Positions 7,596 to 16,202 of a DNA stretch of 64,000 nt are shown piece after piece. Under the pieces are notes generated by a model. That model was not told the origin of the DNA. It searched no databases and was given only the letters and a program-made list of their open reading frames with translations. A program made the translations under genes and the position numbers. Position 1 is the stretch's first letter, and each line of letters opens with the position of its first letter. Source of the DNA: Candidatus Thalassospirochaeta sargassi. Lineage in GTDB: Bacteria > Spirochaetota > Spirochaetia > UBA9216. The stretch lies in the NCBI GenBank assembly GCA_028532855.1, contig JAQQAL010000011.1, positions 186,001 through 250,000 of the forward strand, written 5' to 3'.

Positions 7596-8489
7596 ATGGA
7601 GAAGACAAGAGAATTTCTAAAAAAGATAGGTATGCCCGCAGGTGATGCTTATGATTTGCCTTCATCAGAAAAAAGGTTTCCTGATGGAGGTCAATACAGA
7701 TTTGAGGTTCCAGGGATTCAGGGCCCGGGGCCAATGAAGGCATTATTAGAAGAATTGGATTCATACAATATTACAATACATCGTGTTACTCAAACAAGGG
7801 GTATTATGATGCTGACTGATGAAGAAATATCTGAGATGGTAGCATTGGCAAAGAAATGGAATGTAGAGCTGGTGCTTGCTATTGGCCCACGTGCTACGAC
7901 TGATACCAGTGCTTCTGTTCAAACTCCTGAAGGCCAGCGGATGGGATACCGTCTTAGAGGACAGGAACAGGTTGTAAGGGCAGTAGAAGAAGTTAAAAGA
8001 GGGCTCTCGTTCGAATGTACCTCATTTCTAGTTTATGATGAAGGCTGTCTTTGGCTGTTAAATGAGATGATTAAAAACAATGAGTTGCCTGAAGAATGTA
8101 AATTTAAAGTTTCTGCTCATGCTGGGCATGGAAATCCCTGCTCTGCAAAATTGCTTGAATCAATAGGCGCAGGTTCATTCAATCCTGTAAGAGATATACA
8201 ATTACAGATGATGGCTGCAATACGACAGGCGGTTGATATTCCTCTGGATCTCCACACAGAAAATCCAGCCTCATCAGGAGGATTTATAAGGCATTATGAA
8301 GTTCCTGAAATGATACGAACCAGTGCTCCAATTTATCTAAAGACGGGCGGGTCGGTTGCAAAAAATCATAGTTGGGACTCAACTGCTAATGATGCCAAAG
8401 CAAGAGCAAAACAGGTGAAACTGGTTAAACGGGTTATTGATGCTTATTATCCTGACGCAGTGAGCTCTCCTAAACTCACTATCAAATAA
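7596..8489 (+). CDS. Uncharacterised TIM-barrel-like protein
   Basis: 297 residues that I do not recognise securely. GGAGG ends 12 bases before the ATG. The sequence has the rhythm of an alpha/beta barrel: ITIHRVTQTRG, VELVLAIGPRATTD, KFKVSAHAGHGNP, DIPLDLHTENPASSGG and APIYLKTGGS, with His, Asp and Glu at strand ends as in metal- or phosphate-binding barrels. Similar proteins are sometimes labelled U32 peptidase, but the U32 signature is not visible. Its position between a PrpD-type and an Ldh-type enzyme implies a step in the same acid pathway. It is the least explained member of the block. Confidence 0.6.
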   Translation: MEKTREFLKKIGMPAGDAYDLPSSEKRFPDGGQYRFEVPGIQGPGPMKALLEELDSYNITIHRVTQTRGIMMLTDEEISEMVALAKKWNVELVLAIGPRATTDTSASVQTPEGQRMGYRLRGQEQVVRAVEEVKRGLSFECTSFLVYDEGCLWLLNEMIKNNELPEECKFKVSAHAGHGNPCSAKLLESIGAGSFNPVRDIQLQMMAAIRQAVDIPLDLHTENPASSGGFIRHYEVPEMIRTSAPIYLKTGGSVAKNHSWDSTANDAKARAKQVKLVKRVIDAYYPDAVSSPKLTIK

Positions 8490-8497
8490 TTTCAAAA

Positions 8498-9550
8498 ATG
8501 GTTTTTGTTAAAGTCTCAGACGTAAAAAAAATCTCAGCACAAATCCTTATTAATAAAGGTGTTCCGGAGGATGATGCAATAATTATTGCAAACTCGATTA
8601 TTTTTGCACATCAGCGGGGAAAAGGAACCCATGGTCTGATCAGGCTGGCAAAGTATCTAAAAAAAATAGATGATAGATTGATGTCGCCAGCTCCTGAATA
8701 TAAAATAGTCAAGGACACACCTGCTGTTTGTCTGATTGATGCTGAGCATGGTTTTGGCCAGGTAGCTGCATCCAAAGGGATGATGCTTGGGATAGAAAAG
8801 GCAAAAAAACTCGGAATTAGCCTGGTTGGAATTAAGGATAGTAATAATTTCGGCACAGCCGGATTTTTTGCAGAGATGGCGGTAAAAGAAAATAAAATTG
8901 GAATAATTATGGGCAATTCCGGTCCTGCAATTGCACCATGGGGTGGCAGTAAGCCGTTATTGGGAACAAATCCAATAGGTTATGGTTTACCAGGCGGCTC
9001 AGCCGGTATTCCAATAATTATGGATATGGCTACTTCTGTTGCCGCCAGAGGCAAGATTCGTCTTGCTGCTAGAAATAATGAAACAATACCAGAGGGGTGG
9101 GCATTAGATCTTAATGGTAACCCGACTACAGACCCGACTGCCGCAATACTTGGTTCAATGATTCCGATAGGTGGACATAAAGGAGCAGGGTTATCTCTTG
9201 TTGTTGATATTCTGGCTGGAATGCTTACTGGTTCTGCTTTTGGTGGTGATGTAAAACCTCTTGCTGCAACGGATGGATTTTCTAAATATGGAAATATGAT
9301 AATAGTAATCAACCCTGAATTTTTTCTAACTCGTCAGGAGTACACTGAAAAGATTGATTATCTAATTAAGAATTTAAAAGAATGCGGAGAATCTGTATAT
9401 CTACCCGGTGAAAAATCATATTTGACAGCTATCGAAAATACGGAAGTGTTTGAAATTAGACAGGATTTGTTTGATGAAGTTAATGGGCTTGCTGAATCGT
9501 TGAAGATCAACATTAAACTTACACAAAAAACAAGAGAAGATTCGAGATAA
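8498..9550 (+). CDS. Ldh-family malate/L-lactate/ureidoglycolate-type dehydrogenase
   Basis: 350 residues, as usual for this NAD(P)-dependent family, which is unrelated to the classical Rossmann lactate dehydrogenases. Landmarks are the N-terminal helical domain ending in GKGTHGLIRLAKYL (normally SHG in the family, here THG), GFGQVAASKGM, NFGTAGFFAEMA and the cofactor-binding NPIGYGLPG. Members reduce 2-oxo acids or imino acids to 2-hydroxy or amino acids. Together with the hydro-lyase it could interconvert a 2-oxo and a 2-hydroxy acid used to decorate the glycan. It is eight bases after the previous gene and two before the next. Confidence 0.85.
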   Translation: MVFVKVSDVKKISAQILINKGVPEDDAIIIANSIIFAHQRGKGTHGLIRLAKYLKKIDDRLMSPAPEYKIVKDTPAVCLIDAEHGFGQVAASKGMMLGIEKAKKLGISLVGIKDSNNFGTAGFFAEMAVKENKIGIIMGNSGPAIAPWGGSKPLLGTNPIGYGLPGGSAGIPIIMDMATSVAARGKIRLAARNNETIPEGWALDLNGNPTTDPTAAILGSMIPIGGHKGAGLSLVVDILAGMLTGSAFGGDVKPLAATDGFSKYGNMIIVINPEFFLTRQEYTEKIDYLIKNLKECGESVYLPGEKSYLTAIENTEVFEIRQDLFDEVNGLAESLKINIKLTQKTREDSR

Positions 9551-9552
9551 AT

Positions 9553-10797
9553 ATGGAAAATAAACGTGTTGCTATAGTACTTGGTGGAACAAACCCCCAT
9601 ATAACGTTAATAGAAAATTTACAAGATAGAGGTTTTTATACTGTCCTTGTCGATTATTATGAAAATCCACCGGCAAAAAAAGTTGCTGATGAACATGTGC
9701 AAGACAGCACTCTTGATATGGATATCGTTCTTAAAATTGCTAGAGAATATAAAGCTGAACTAGTTATCAGCACATGTATCGATCAGGCAAATGTAACTGC
9801 ATGTTATGTTGCTGAAAAATTGGGATTGCCTGCACCTTACTCTTTCCAAACTTCACTGAATGTTTCAGATAAAGTATTAATGAAACAAATTATGTGGGAT
9901 AATAATTTACCTACTTCAAAATTCATTTGCATTGATGATGAGATAGAGCTGAATAATACTGATTTGGTATTTCCCGTTGTAGTAAAACCGGCGGATGCAA
10001 CTGGCTCAAAGGGTGTAAAAAGAGCAGATACACAGAGTGAACTCTCAAAATATATCAAATATGCACTTGAACTGAGTAGAAATAATAAAGTAGTTGTTGA
10101 AGAATTTTATACTGGGTATGAAGTTAGTGTTGATTGTTTTATTCAAGATTCAGTAGCACATGTAATAATGACGAGGCAAAAACTAAATTTTATTGATCAT
10201 AAAGGAGCTGCCATTCAGTGTTATGTATCAATCGCTCCGGCAAAGTTGTCTGAAATAGCTAAAAATAAAATAAAAAAAATTGCCCAGGGCATTGCTGATG
10301 CTTTTCACCTTGATACAACCTCTCTTTTACTACAGGTAATGGTCGATGGAGACAATGTAAATATAATTGAATTTGCTCCACGGGTTGGCGGGGGATTAAG
10401 CTATCAAACTGTAAAAAGAAATACAGGTTTTGATATTTTGAATGCAACAATTAATTCCTTTCTAAAGGTCAAAACCAAATTAGATTTTCAGCCGCCTAAA
10501 TATTTTTTAACAGCAAATAACATATATGCTGAACCTTGCGTCTATGGCTCTGTATCCGGCCATGAAGAATTAAAGCAAGATAACATTATAGAGGATTTTT
10601 ATTTTTATAAAACAAAAGGTATGAATATCAGTAGTGAAATGGCAAGTCGTGATAGAGCAGGATCATTTATTGTTAAAGCTGAAGATTACTCTAAATTGCT
10701 TGATAAAACTAAAACAGCTATTGAACGGCTGGAGGTTTATGATATTTATGGCGAAAGAAAGATGAGAAGAGATATCTTTTTGAAAGAGGAATTATAA
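9553..10797 (+). CDS. ATP-grasp carboxylate-amine ligase
   Basis: 414 residues with the ATP-grasp layout: an N-terminal alpha/beta domain (VAIVLGGTNPHITLI), the lysine-bearing FPVVVKPADATGSKGVK segment (about residues 139-155), VVVEEFYTGYEVSVD, and the metal-binding NIIEFAPRVGGG near residue 285. ATP-grasp enzymes activate a carboxylate as acyl phosphate and join it to an amine, hydroxyl or thiol. After five organic-acid genes and one amino-sugar aminotransferase, the natural guess is amide bonding of the acid to the amino sugar or to an amino acid. That is inference from context. It starts two bases after the Ldh gene. Confidence 0.82.
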   Translation: MENKRVAIVLGGTNPHITLIENLQDRGFYTVLVDYYENPPAKKVADEHVQDSTLDMDIVLKIAREYKAELVISTCIDQANVTACYVAEKLGLPAPYSFQTSLNVSDKVLMKQIMWDNNLPTSKFICIDDEIELNNTDLVFPVVVKPADATGSKGVKRADTQSELSKYIKYALELSRNNKVVVEEFYTGYEVSVDCFIQDSVAHVIMTRQKLNFIDHKGAAIQCYVSIAPAKLSEIAKNKIKKIAQGIADAFHLDTTSLLLQVMVDGDNVNIIEFAPRVGGGLSYQTVKRNTGFDILNATINSFLKVKTKLDFQPPKYFLTANNIYAEPCVYGSVSGHEELKQDNIIEDFYFYKTKGMNISSEMASRDRAGSFIVKAEDYSKLLDKTKTAIERLEVYDIYGERKMRRDIFLKEEL

Positions 10798-10803
10798 TTT
10801 ATT

Positions 10804-11520
10804 ATGGGAAATAATCATATTTCTGATAGTGCAAAAATAATTAATAGTAATATTGGTGAGTATAACAAAATATTTCATGATGTAGAGGTGAGGAATTCTA
10901 AAATTGGGGATTATGTCTCTTTGGGTGATCAAACAATTCTGTTGAACTGTGAATTTGACAGTAATATTGCGATTAATAGAAGGAATTTTATTCAACAGTC
11001 ACATATTGGTAAATTTACTTATACCGGTGTTGGCACTCAAATTCGCGGTGTAGAGATTGGTAATTTCTGTTCAATAAGCTGGTATGTTTCAATCGGTGGA
11101 AAAAATCATAATTATAACTATGTAACAAACAGTACAAGATGGGCATTTAAAAATATGTACGGTGGCCCCAAGGATACGAAGTTTATTTATGGAGAAGGTC
11201 ACGCTCCCTGCATTTTAGAAAATGATGTATGGATTGCTGCTAATGCAGTAATAATGCGTGGTGTTAAGTTAGGAAATGGTTGCGTTATTGGTGCAGGAGC
11301 AGTTGTCACTAAAGATGTTGAACCATACTCAATTGTCGCCGGATCACCAGCAAAAAAAATAAATCAAAGATTCGATGATAAAATAATTGATTCTCTGGAA
11401 AAAATCCAATGGTGGAACTGGGATAAAGATGTTATAAAAAACAATCTTGATTTAATATATTCATCTCAAGTGGATGGCTCCGTTATTGGAAAATTAGCAG
11501 AACTGTCGAAATCAATTTAA
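10804..11520 (+). CDS. Left-handed beta-helix acyltransferase (hexapeptide repeat, CatB/XAT-like)
   Basis: 238 residues dominated by hexapeptide repeats from residue 10 to about 190 (for example IGEYNKI, IGKFTYTGVG, IGNFCSI). The ending VWIAANAVIMRGVKLGNGCVIGAGAVVTKDVEPYS with the AGSPAK loop is typical of xenobiotic- and sugar-acetyltransferases using acetyl-CoA. The insertion SIGGKNHNYNYVTN carries the probable catalytic His. It probably O- or N-acylates a sugar of the glycan repeat. It is six bases after the ATP-grasp gene. Confidence 0.85.
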   Translation: MGNNHISDSAKIINSNIGEYNKIFHDVEVRNSKIGDYVSLGDQTILLNCEFDSNIAINRRNFIQQSHIGKFTYTGVGTQIRGVEIGNFCSISWYVSIGGKNHNYNYVTNSTRWAFKNMYGGPKDTKFIYGEGHAPCILENDVWIAANAVIMRGVKLGNGCVIGAGAVVTKDVEPYSIVAGSPAKKINQRFDDKIIDSLEKIQWWNWDKDVIKNNLDLIYSSQVDGSVIGKLAELSKSI

Positions 11521-11528
11521 TTATTTTT

Positions 11529-12971
11529 ATGAACGATTCTTTAAAGAAAAAAACTATGCGCGCTTTAATATGGAGCGGGCTAGAAAGATTTGGGTATCAG
11601 GGAATTAGAGCTCTAATTACTCTTGTTCTGGCTCGATTGTTAACACCAGATGATTTTGGAATAATCGGGATTTTACTAGTATTTATAATAATTGCTGAAG
11701 CAATTATCAATAACGGATTTGGACAGGCTGTAATCCAAAAAAAAGATATCTCAGAGGACGATTTAACAACTGCATTTTTGCTTTCTCTTGTGATGTCTAT
11801 TATATTATATTTTGTAATATATCTCGCATCTCCAACAATAGCTTTATTTTATGAAAGAACTGAACTTATTTCTTTTAATCGTGTTTTAGCATTAGTAATT
11901 GTTTTCGATTCTCTTGTTGTTATTCAACAAGCAAAATTTCAAAGAGAAATGGACTTTAAATCTTTATCATTGATAACAATTGTTTCATCTTTAATAAGTG
12001 GAATAATTGGAGTCATTCTCGCTTTTTTTGAGTTCGGAGTTTGGGCTCTTATTGCACAAATGCTGGGTCAAAAAATGATTATGGCTGCTTATTTATGGAT
12101 AAAATCTAACTGGGTTCCTAAGGGAAAATTAACGAAAGAATCACTACGGCATATGTTTAGTTATGGTTGGAAGTTACAAGTTTCAGGGGTATTATCTCAG
12201 TCATTTAGACATATTAACTCGTTAATAATCGGTAAAACTTTTTCTGTTGATCTGGTAGGATATTATACACAGGCAAAAAATTTAAAAGACTTACCGATGG
12301 TTACCTTATCAAGCATTATAAACAAAGTAGCTTTTCCGGTTTTTTCAAGTATTCAGGATGATAAAGACAGATTAAAAAAAGGATATAAAACAAGTATCAA
12401 AATGCTTGTTTTTATTTCATTTCCATTAATGATAGGTCTGGCGGCAACTGCTGAAAACCTCATTCCTGTTTTACTGGGGGAACAATGGGAACCATCAATT
12501 AAATTTTTTCAACTGCTTTGTTTTGCCGGAATGATTTATCCAATGCAAACATCGAATATAAATATTCTGAAGGTTACCGGTAGAACAGATCTTTATCTGA
12601 AATTGGAGCTTTTTAAGAAACTTGTCACAATTAGTGCCATCATCATCTCAATCAGATGGGGGATTTATGCATTAATCATAGCACAGGTTATTTCATCATA
12701 TATTAATTTAGGTATAAATGCCTCTTTCTCTGGAAAGCTGATAAATTATAGCCTAAGGGAACAGGTTGCTGATTGTATTCCATTTTTTGTAATGTCTTTG
12801 TTGATGGGGATAGTTGTATCTATTCTTGAAATGTTGTTAACCGATCTAGCACAAGTAATAGTATTACTTGTTCAGATTATTTCCGGAATGACTTTTTATT
12901 TTGTTTTATGCAAGATGTTCAGGGTTAAAGAAATAAGTATTTTATTAAACCTAATTAATAAAAAGGAGTAA
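11529..12971 (+). CDS. Polysaccharide flippase (MOP superfamily, WzxC-like)
   Basis: 480 residues with about 12-14 hydrophobic segments and the family opening KKKTMRALIWSGLERFGYQGIRALITLVLARLLTP. The VIQKKDISEDDLTTAF and FQREMDFKSLSLI segments are typical of the lipopolysaccharide-biosynthesis flippase branch. It would move lipid-linked repeat units across the inner membrane. It lies eight bases downstream of the acyltransferase and five before a glycosyltransferase. Its presence beside an EpsG/Wzy-like protein points to a Wzx/Wzy-dependent assembly route. Confidence 0.9.
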   Translation: MNDSLKKKTMRALIWSGLERFGYQGIRALITLVLARLLTPDDFGIIGILLVFIIIAEAIINNGFGQAVIQKKDISEDDLTTAFLLSLVMSIILYFVIYLASPTIALFYERTELISFNRVLALVIVFDSLVVIQQAKFQREMDFKSLSLITIVSSLISGIIGVILAFFEFGVWALIAQMLGQKMIMAAYLWIKSNWVPKGKLTKESLRHMFSYGWKLQVSGVLSQSFRHINSLIIGKTFSVDLVGYYTQAKNLKDLPMVTLSSIINKVAFPVFSSIQDDKDRLKKGYKTSIKMLVFISFPLMIGLAATAENLIPVLLGEQWEPSIKFFQLLCFAGMIYPMQTSNINILKVTGRTDLYLKLELFKKLVTISAIIISIRWGIYALIIAQVISSYINLGINASFSGKLINYSLREQVADCIPFFVMSLLMGIVVSILEMLLTDLAQVIVLLVQIISGMTFYFVLCKMFRVKEISILLNLINKKE

Positions 12972-12976
12972 ACTGA

Positions 12977-13993
12977 TTGAACACATTAAGATCAGAAGAA
13001 GAGATTGTCGATCATTGGAAAGGGGAAACCAGTAAGCCTTTAGTTTCTATTTCTTGTATAACTTATAATCATGAAGCATATATTGAAGATGCACTAATTG
13101 GATTTTTAAAACAGGAAACAGATTTTCCTTTTGAAATAATAATTCATGATGATGCGTCCACTGATCAAACAGCCGAAATAATCCGTAACTATGAAAAAAA
13201 ATATCCTAAAATAGTAAAGCCTGTATACCAAAAAGAAAATCAATATTCACAAGGGAATAGACCAACCCAATTTATTAAGCATTTAAGAACTGGTAAATAT
13301 ATAGCCTATTGTGAAGGTGATGATTACTGGATTAGCTCAAAGAAACTTCAATTGCAAATAGAATATATGGAGAATAATCCAGAGTGCAGCATGTGTTGCC
13401 ATTCAGCTTACAAAGTAAATAGTGAAAAAAAAATAATTGGAAGTATCAGACCTGCAAAGCAAAATAGCGTATTTCGAATAGAAGATGTAATAAACGGAGG
13501 TGGTGGCTTTATTGCTACTAATTCTAGAGTGGTTCGGAAAGAATATACAGAATCTTTGCCTGCATATTATTTTACTGCTCCTGTTGGAGATTTTCCATCT
13601 CAAATTCATATGGCTCTACGTGGAAAGATTTATTATTTTGATGAGTGTTTTTCTGCTTATCGTATTATGGTAAAAGGATCCTGGACAGAGAGATTCAATT
13701 TTGATTTAAATTATAAGCGAGATTACTACAAAAAAATTGTTAAAACTTTAGAAGAAGTAAATAAATATACTAATTTTAAATATAGCGATGTGATTACTAA
13801 AGCAATTAATTATCGATCATTAAATCTATTTCTTCTCGAAAATGGATATAATAACCGAAAAAAAAATAGTGTTTATCGTTCATTAAAATTAAAAAAGAAA
13901 GTTGTTTTATTTCTAAAATATGGATTAAATAAAAAATTGCTTAAATTTTTATTAAAACTGAAATCAAACGGAATTTTTTATCTATCAAAATAA
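12977..13993 (+). CDS. Glycosyltransferase family 2
   Basis: 338 residues starting at TTG 12977, with AAGGAG centred about ten bases upstream. The GT-A core is clear: VSISCITYNHEAYIEDALIGFL, IIIHDDASTDQT and YCEGDDYW, where the acidic residues bind metal and nucleotide sugar. The C-terminal 80 residues are very Lys-rich and may contact membrane. The donor cannot be predicted. It overlaps the next gene by one base, so translation is probably coupled. Confidence 0.87.
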   Translation: MNTLRSEEEIVDHWKGETSKPLVSISCITYNHEAYIEDALIGFLKQETDFPFEIIIHDDASTDQTAEIIRNYEKKYPKIVKPVYQKENQYSQGNRPTQFIKHLRTGKYIAYCEGDDYWISSKKLQLQIEYMENNPECSMCCHSAYKVNSEKKIIGSIRPAKQNSVFRIEDVINGGGGFIATNSRVVRKEYTESLPAYYFTAPVGDFPSQIHMALRGKIYYFDECFSAYRIMVKGSWTERFNFDLNYKRDYYKKIVKTLEEVNKYTNFKYSDVITKAINYRSLNLFLLENGYNNRKKNSVYRSLKLKKKVVLFLKYGLNKKLLKFLLKLKSNGIFYLSK

Positions 13994-15021
13994 TGCAATA
14001 TTTATTTTATTTTTTATATGCAGGAATATTACCTCTTTCATTAATCAAACGTGATCGAAATGCCAGAGAACTTTACATTGTTTCTGCATGGATATTTATT
14101 GTTTTTTCAATTTTTTTATTCAGTACTAACACTACAGGTACTGACTACCTAAATTACAAATATATTTTTAATAGCATACCTATAATAACTTCATTTTCTA
14201 TGAAAGGTCACACTGAATTAGGGTTTCAACTATTAATCTCAATTGTAAAAACTTTTGGTCTTGGATATACACAATTCTTATTTATATTTCAAAGTATTCT
14301 AGCTTTTTTAATAATTAAATCATATAAACAGGTGACTCCGTATTGGATTCTTGCCCTATGGTTATATTTCCCTAAATATGTAATGCAGGGGCACCTTAAT
14401 CAAATAAGAATTGTAGTTGTATATGCTACAATGATATTTGCAATCCCTTTGATTAAAAACAATAAACTATTTTTATATATTAGAAATGCAATAGTATCTG
14501 CTTTTTTCCATATTAGTGGAGTTATAATAATTCCTGTATATCTATATTTCAAATCTAAATCAGATAGAAAAATAAGTATTCTACTTGTTTTAATTTCAAT
14601 GGTTTTAGGACAATTAATATTTATTGTGTTATTTCGCATTGCGTCCTCATATAGTATCAGAGGAGCGAAATATATTTTGGATGGTGCTGGAGAAACCAGT
14701 TCATTTAGTTTAACTGTAATTAGGCGTATGATTTTATTCTGTTATGGATTACTAATTTATCCATATGCAAAAAGAAATCAACCTTATTTTAATGTTATTT
14801 GGAACATTTTTGTTGCCTCGGTTTGTTTTTATTTTATGTTTATGAAGATGCCGATTTTAGCTGAAAGAATCGGGGCAATCTTTTCAGTTGTAGAACCTTT
14901 AATAATAATTAGTGTGATTTATGTCTTGAAACCAGAAAGTAGAATTTGGGGTTATTTATTTATTTTGTTTTATGGTTTATCAGATGTAATTCTAAGAGGG
15001 TTATTACCATATAGCTTATAA
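13993..15021 (+). CDS. EpsG/Wzy-like polysaccharide polymerase
   Basis: 342 residues with about ten hydrophobic segments. The N-terminal FSTNTTGTDYLNYKYIF (about residues 38-54) and the following HTELGFQLL correspond to the GxDxxxY and E-x-G-F/Y pattern of the EpsG family, which polymerises repeat units at the outer face of the inner membrane. FPKYVMQGHLNQIRIVV also matches the family. A Wzy role fits the flippase two genes upstream. Confidence 0.8.
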   Translation: MQYLFYFLYAGILPLSLIKRDRNARELYIVSAWIFIVFSIFLFSTNTTGTDYLNYKYIFNSIPIITSFSMKGHTELGFQLLISIVKTFGLGYTQFLFIFQSILAFLIIKSYKQVTPYWILALWLYFPKYVMQGHLNQIRIVVVYATMIFAIPLIKNNKLFLYIRNAIVSAFFHISGVIIIPVYLYFKSKSDRKISILLVLISMVLGQLIFIVLFRIASSYSIRGAKYILDGAGETSSFSLTVIRRMILFCYGLLIYPYAKRNQPYFNVIWNIFVASVCFYFMFMKMPILAERIGAIFSVVEPLIIISVIYVLKPESRIWGYLFILFYGLSDVILRGLLPYSL

Positions 15022-15045
15022 AGCATTTTTTTTCAGGGAGTAAAT

Positions 15046-15489
15046 ATGAGTAAAAAATTGAAAATAGGTTATACCACAGGTGTATTTGATATGTTCCATA
15101 TCGGGCATCTAAATATTTTAAGGAATGCAAAATTAGAATGTGATTATCTTATTGTGGGAATAACTTCTGATGAGTTAAGTAAATCAGAAAAAAATGTCGA
15201 GCCAATAATTCCATTTAATGAACGAATGGCAATTGTTGAAAGTATTAAATATGTGGATATGGTTGTTCCTCAAACCTCATATGACAAAATAGCCGCCTGG
15301 AATGATTTAAGATTTAATATTATGTTTGTCGGTGACGACTGGAAAGGAACGCCAAAGTGGAAAAAGCTTGAAAAAGAGTTTTCAGAATTAGGTGTAAGAA
15401 TCCATTATTTCCAATATACAAAACATACATCTAGTACTAAATTACGAAAAGTTGTTGATGACATTTTATCAGTAAAGTCCAAGGAGTAA
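15046..15489 (+). CDS. Cytidylyltransferase-like nucleotidyltransferase (TagD type)
   Basis: 147 residues, the size of glycerol-3-phosphate cytidylyltransferase. It has GVFDMFHIGHLN (residues 12-23) with the HxGH nucleotide-binding motif, FVGDDWKGTP, and HTSSTKLR, the counterpart of the RTxGISTT motif. It would activate a phosphorylated alcohol as a CDP derivative. The next gene, two bases later, encodes a CDP-alcohol transferase, so the pair probably makes and transfers a phospho-alcohol. The alcohol (glycerol, ethanolamine or another polyol) is not resolved. AGGGAG lies eight bases before the ATG. Confidence 0.85.
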   Translation: MSKKLKIGYTTGVFDMFHIGHLNILRNAKLECDYLIVGITSDELSKSEKNVEPIIPFNERMAIVESIKYVDMVVPQTSYDKIAAWNDLRFNIMFVGDDWKGTPKWKKLEKEFSELGVRIHYFQYTKHTSSTKLRKVVDDILSVKSKE

Positions 15490-15491
15490 TC

Positions 15492-16202
15492 ATGGCTGAA
15501 AAAAAGAAAAGCACCGGCCTTCCATATACTATGTATATTAATAGGAATTTAGCTAGATTCGTAACCAAGCGTAGTATCCATTTAACACCTAATCAGATTA
15601 CGGTAATAGGATTTATAATTTTATTAATTGGATTAATATTATTGCCGTTTACAGCAAATACCTTATTAGTTTTAATTTCATATTTATTATTGGCATTTAG
15701 TTATGTTTTAGATTCTGTTGACGGGCAGCTTGCGAGAGTTAGAAATATGTGTTCCCCGTTTGGTGAGTGGCTTGATCATTCTTTAGACGGACTTAGGATG
15801 ATCTTACTTCAACTCACATTCTTAATAGTTTTACTGAAAACTTCACCGAATGATAATATAATATTAATAATACTTGGATTCAGTCTAAACATAATTGCAA
15901 TTACATCAAATTATTTTTTTTCAATTTTAAAACAATTAATTTTAAAACAGAAATCAGGAGATCTAATTAAAGGAAATAGCCTGAAAAGTATTCTAAGCAA
16001 GATTCTTTTAACTCCTGCTGATTATGGAATTTATATAATGTCTGTACTTTTTCTTATTAATACAAATAATTTTCTTAAATTATACATTTTATACGGAATC
16101 TACTATAGTTTAATTTTTATATCCAATTTTATTGTAACAGTGTCACAGAACTTAAAATTATTGAGATTAAACACCACAGACGAGAGCAGAGATGCAGAAT
16201 AA
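15492..16202 (+). CDS. CDP-alcohol phosphatidyltransferase family protein
   Basis: 236 residues with about six membrane segments. The diagnostic motif DG-x2-AR-x8-G-x3-D-x3-D is complete: SVDGQLARVRNMCSPFGEWLDHSLDG (about residues 77-102, split here by function: metal-binding Asp residues and the final catalytic Asp). These enzymes displace CMP from a CDP-alcohol. Inside a glycan locus and behind a cytidylyltransferase, it probably makes a polar-lipid or sugar acceptor carrying a phospho-alcohol rather than an ordinary phospholipid. It overlaps the next gene by 11 bases. Confidence 0.87.
   Translation: MAEKKKSTGLPYTMYINRNLARFVTKRSIHLTPNQITVIGFIILLIGLILLPFTANTLLVLISYLLLAFSYVLDSVDGQLARVRNMCSPFGEWLDHSLDGLRMILLQLTFLIVLLKTSPNDNIILIILGFSLNIIAITSNYFFSILKQLILKQKSGDLIKGNSLKSILSKILLTPADYGIYIMSVLFLINTNNFLKLYILYGIYYSLIFISNFIVTVSQNLKLLRLNTTDESRDAE

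Noticed and set aside
7596-8489. U32 peptidase label for the TIM-barrel-like protein
   Set aside because: The U32 signature with its Cys-containing motif was not found.
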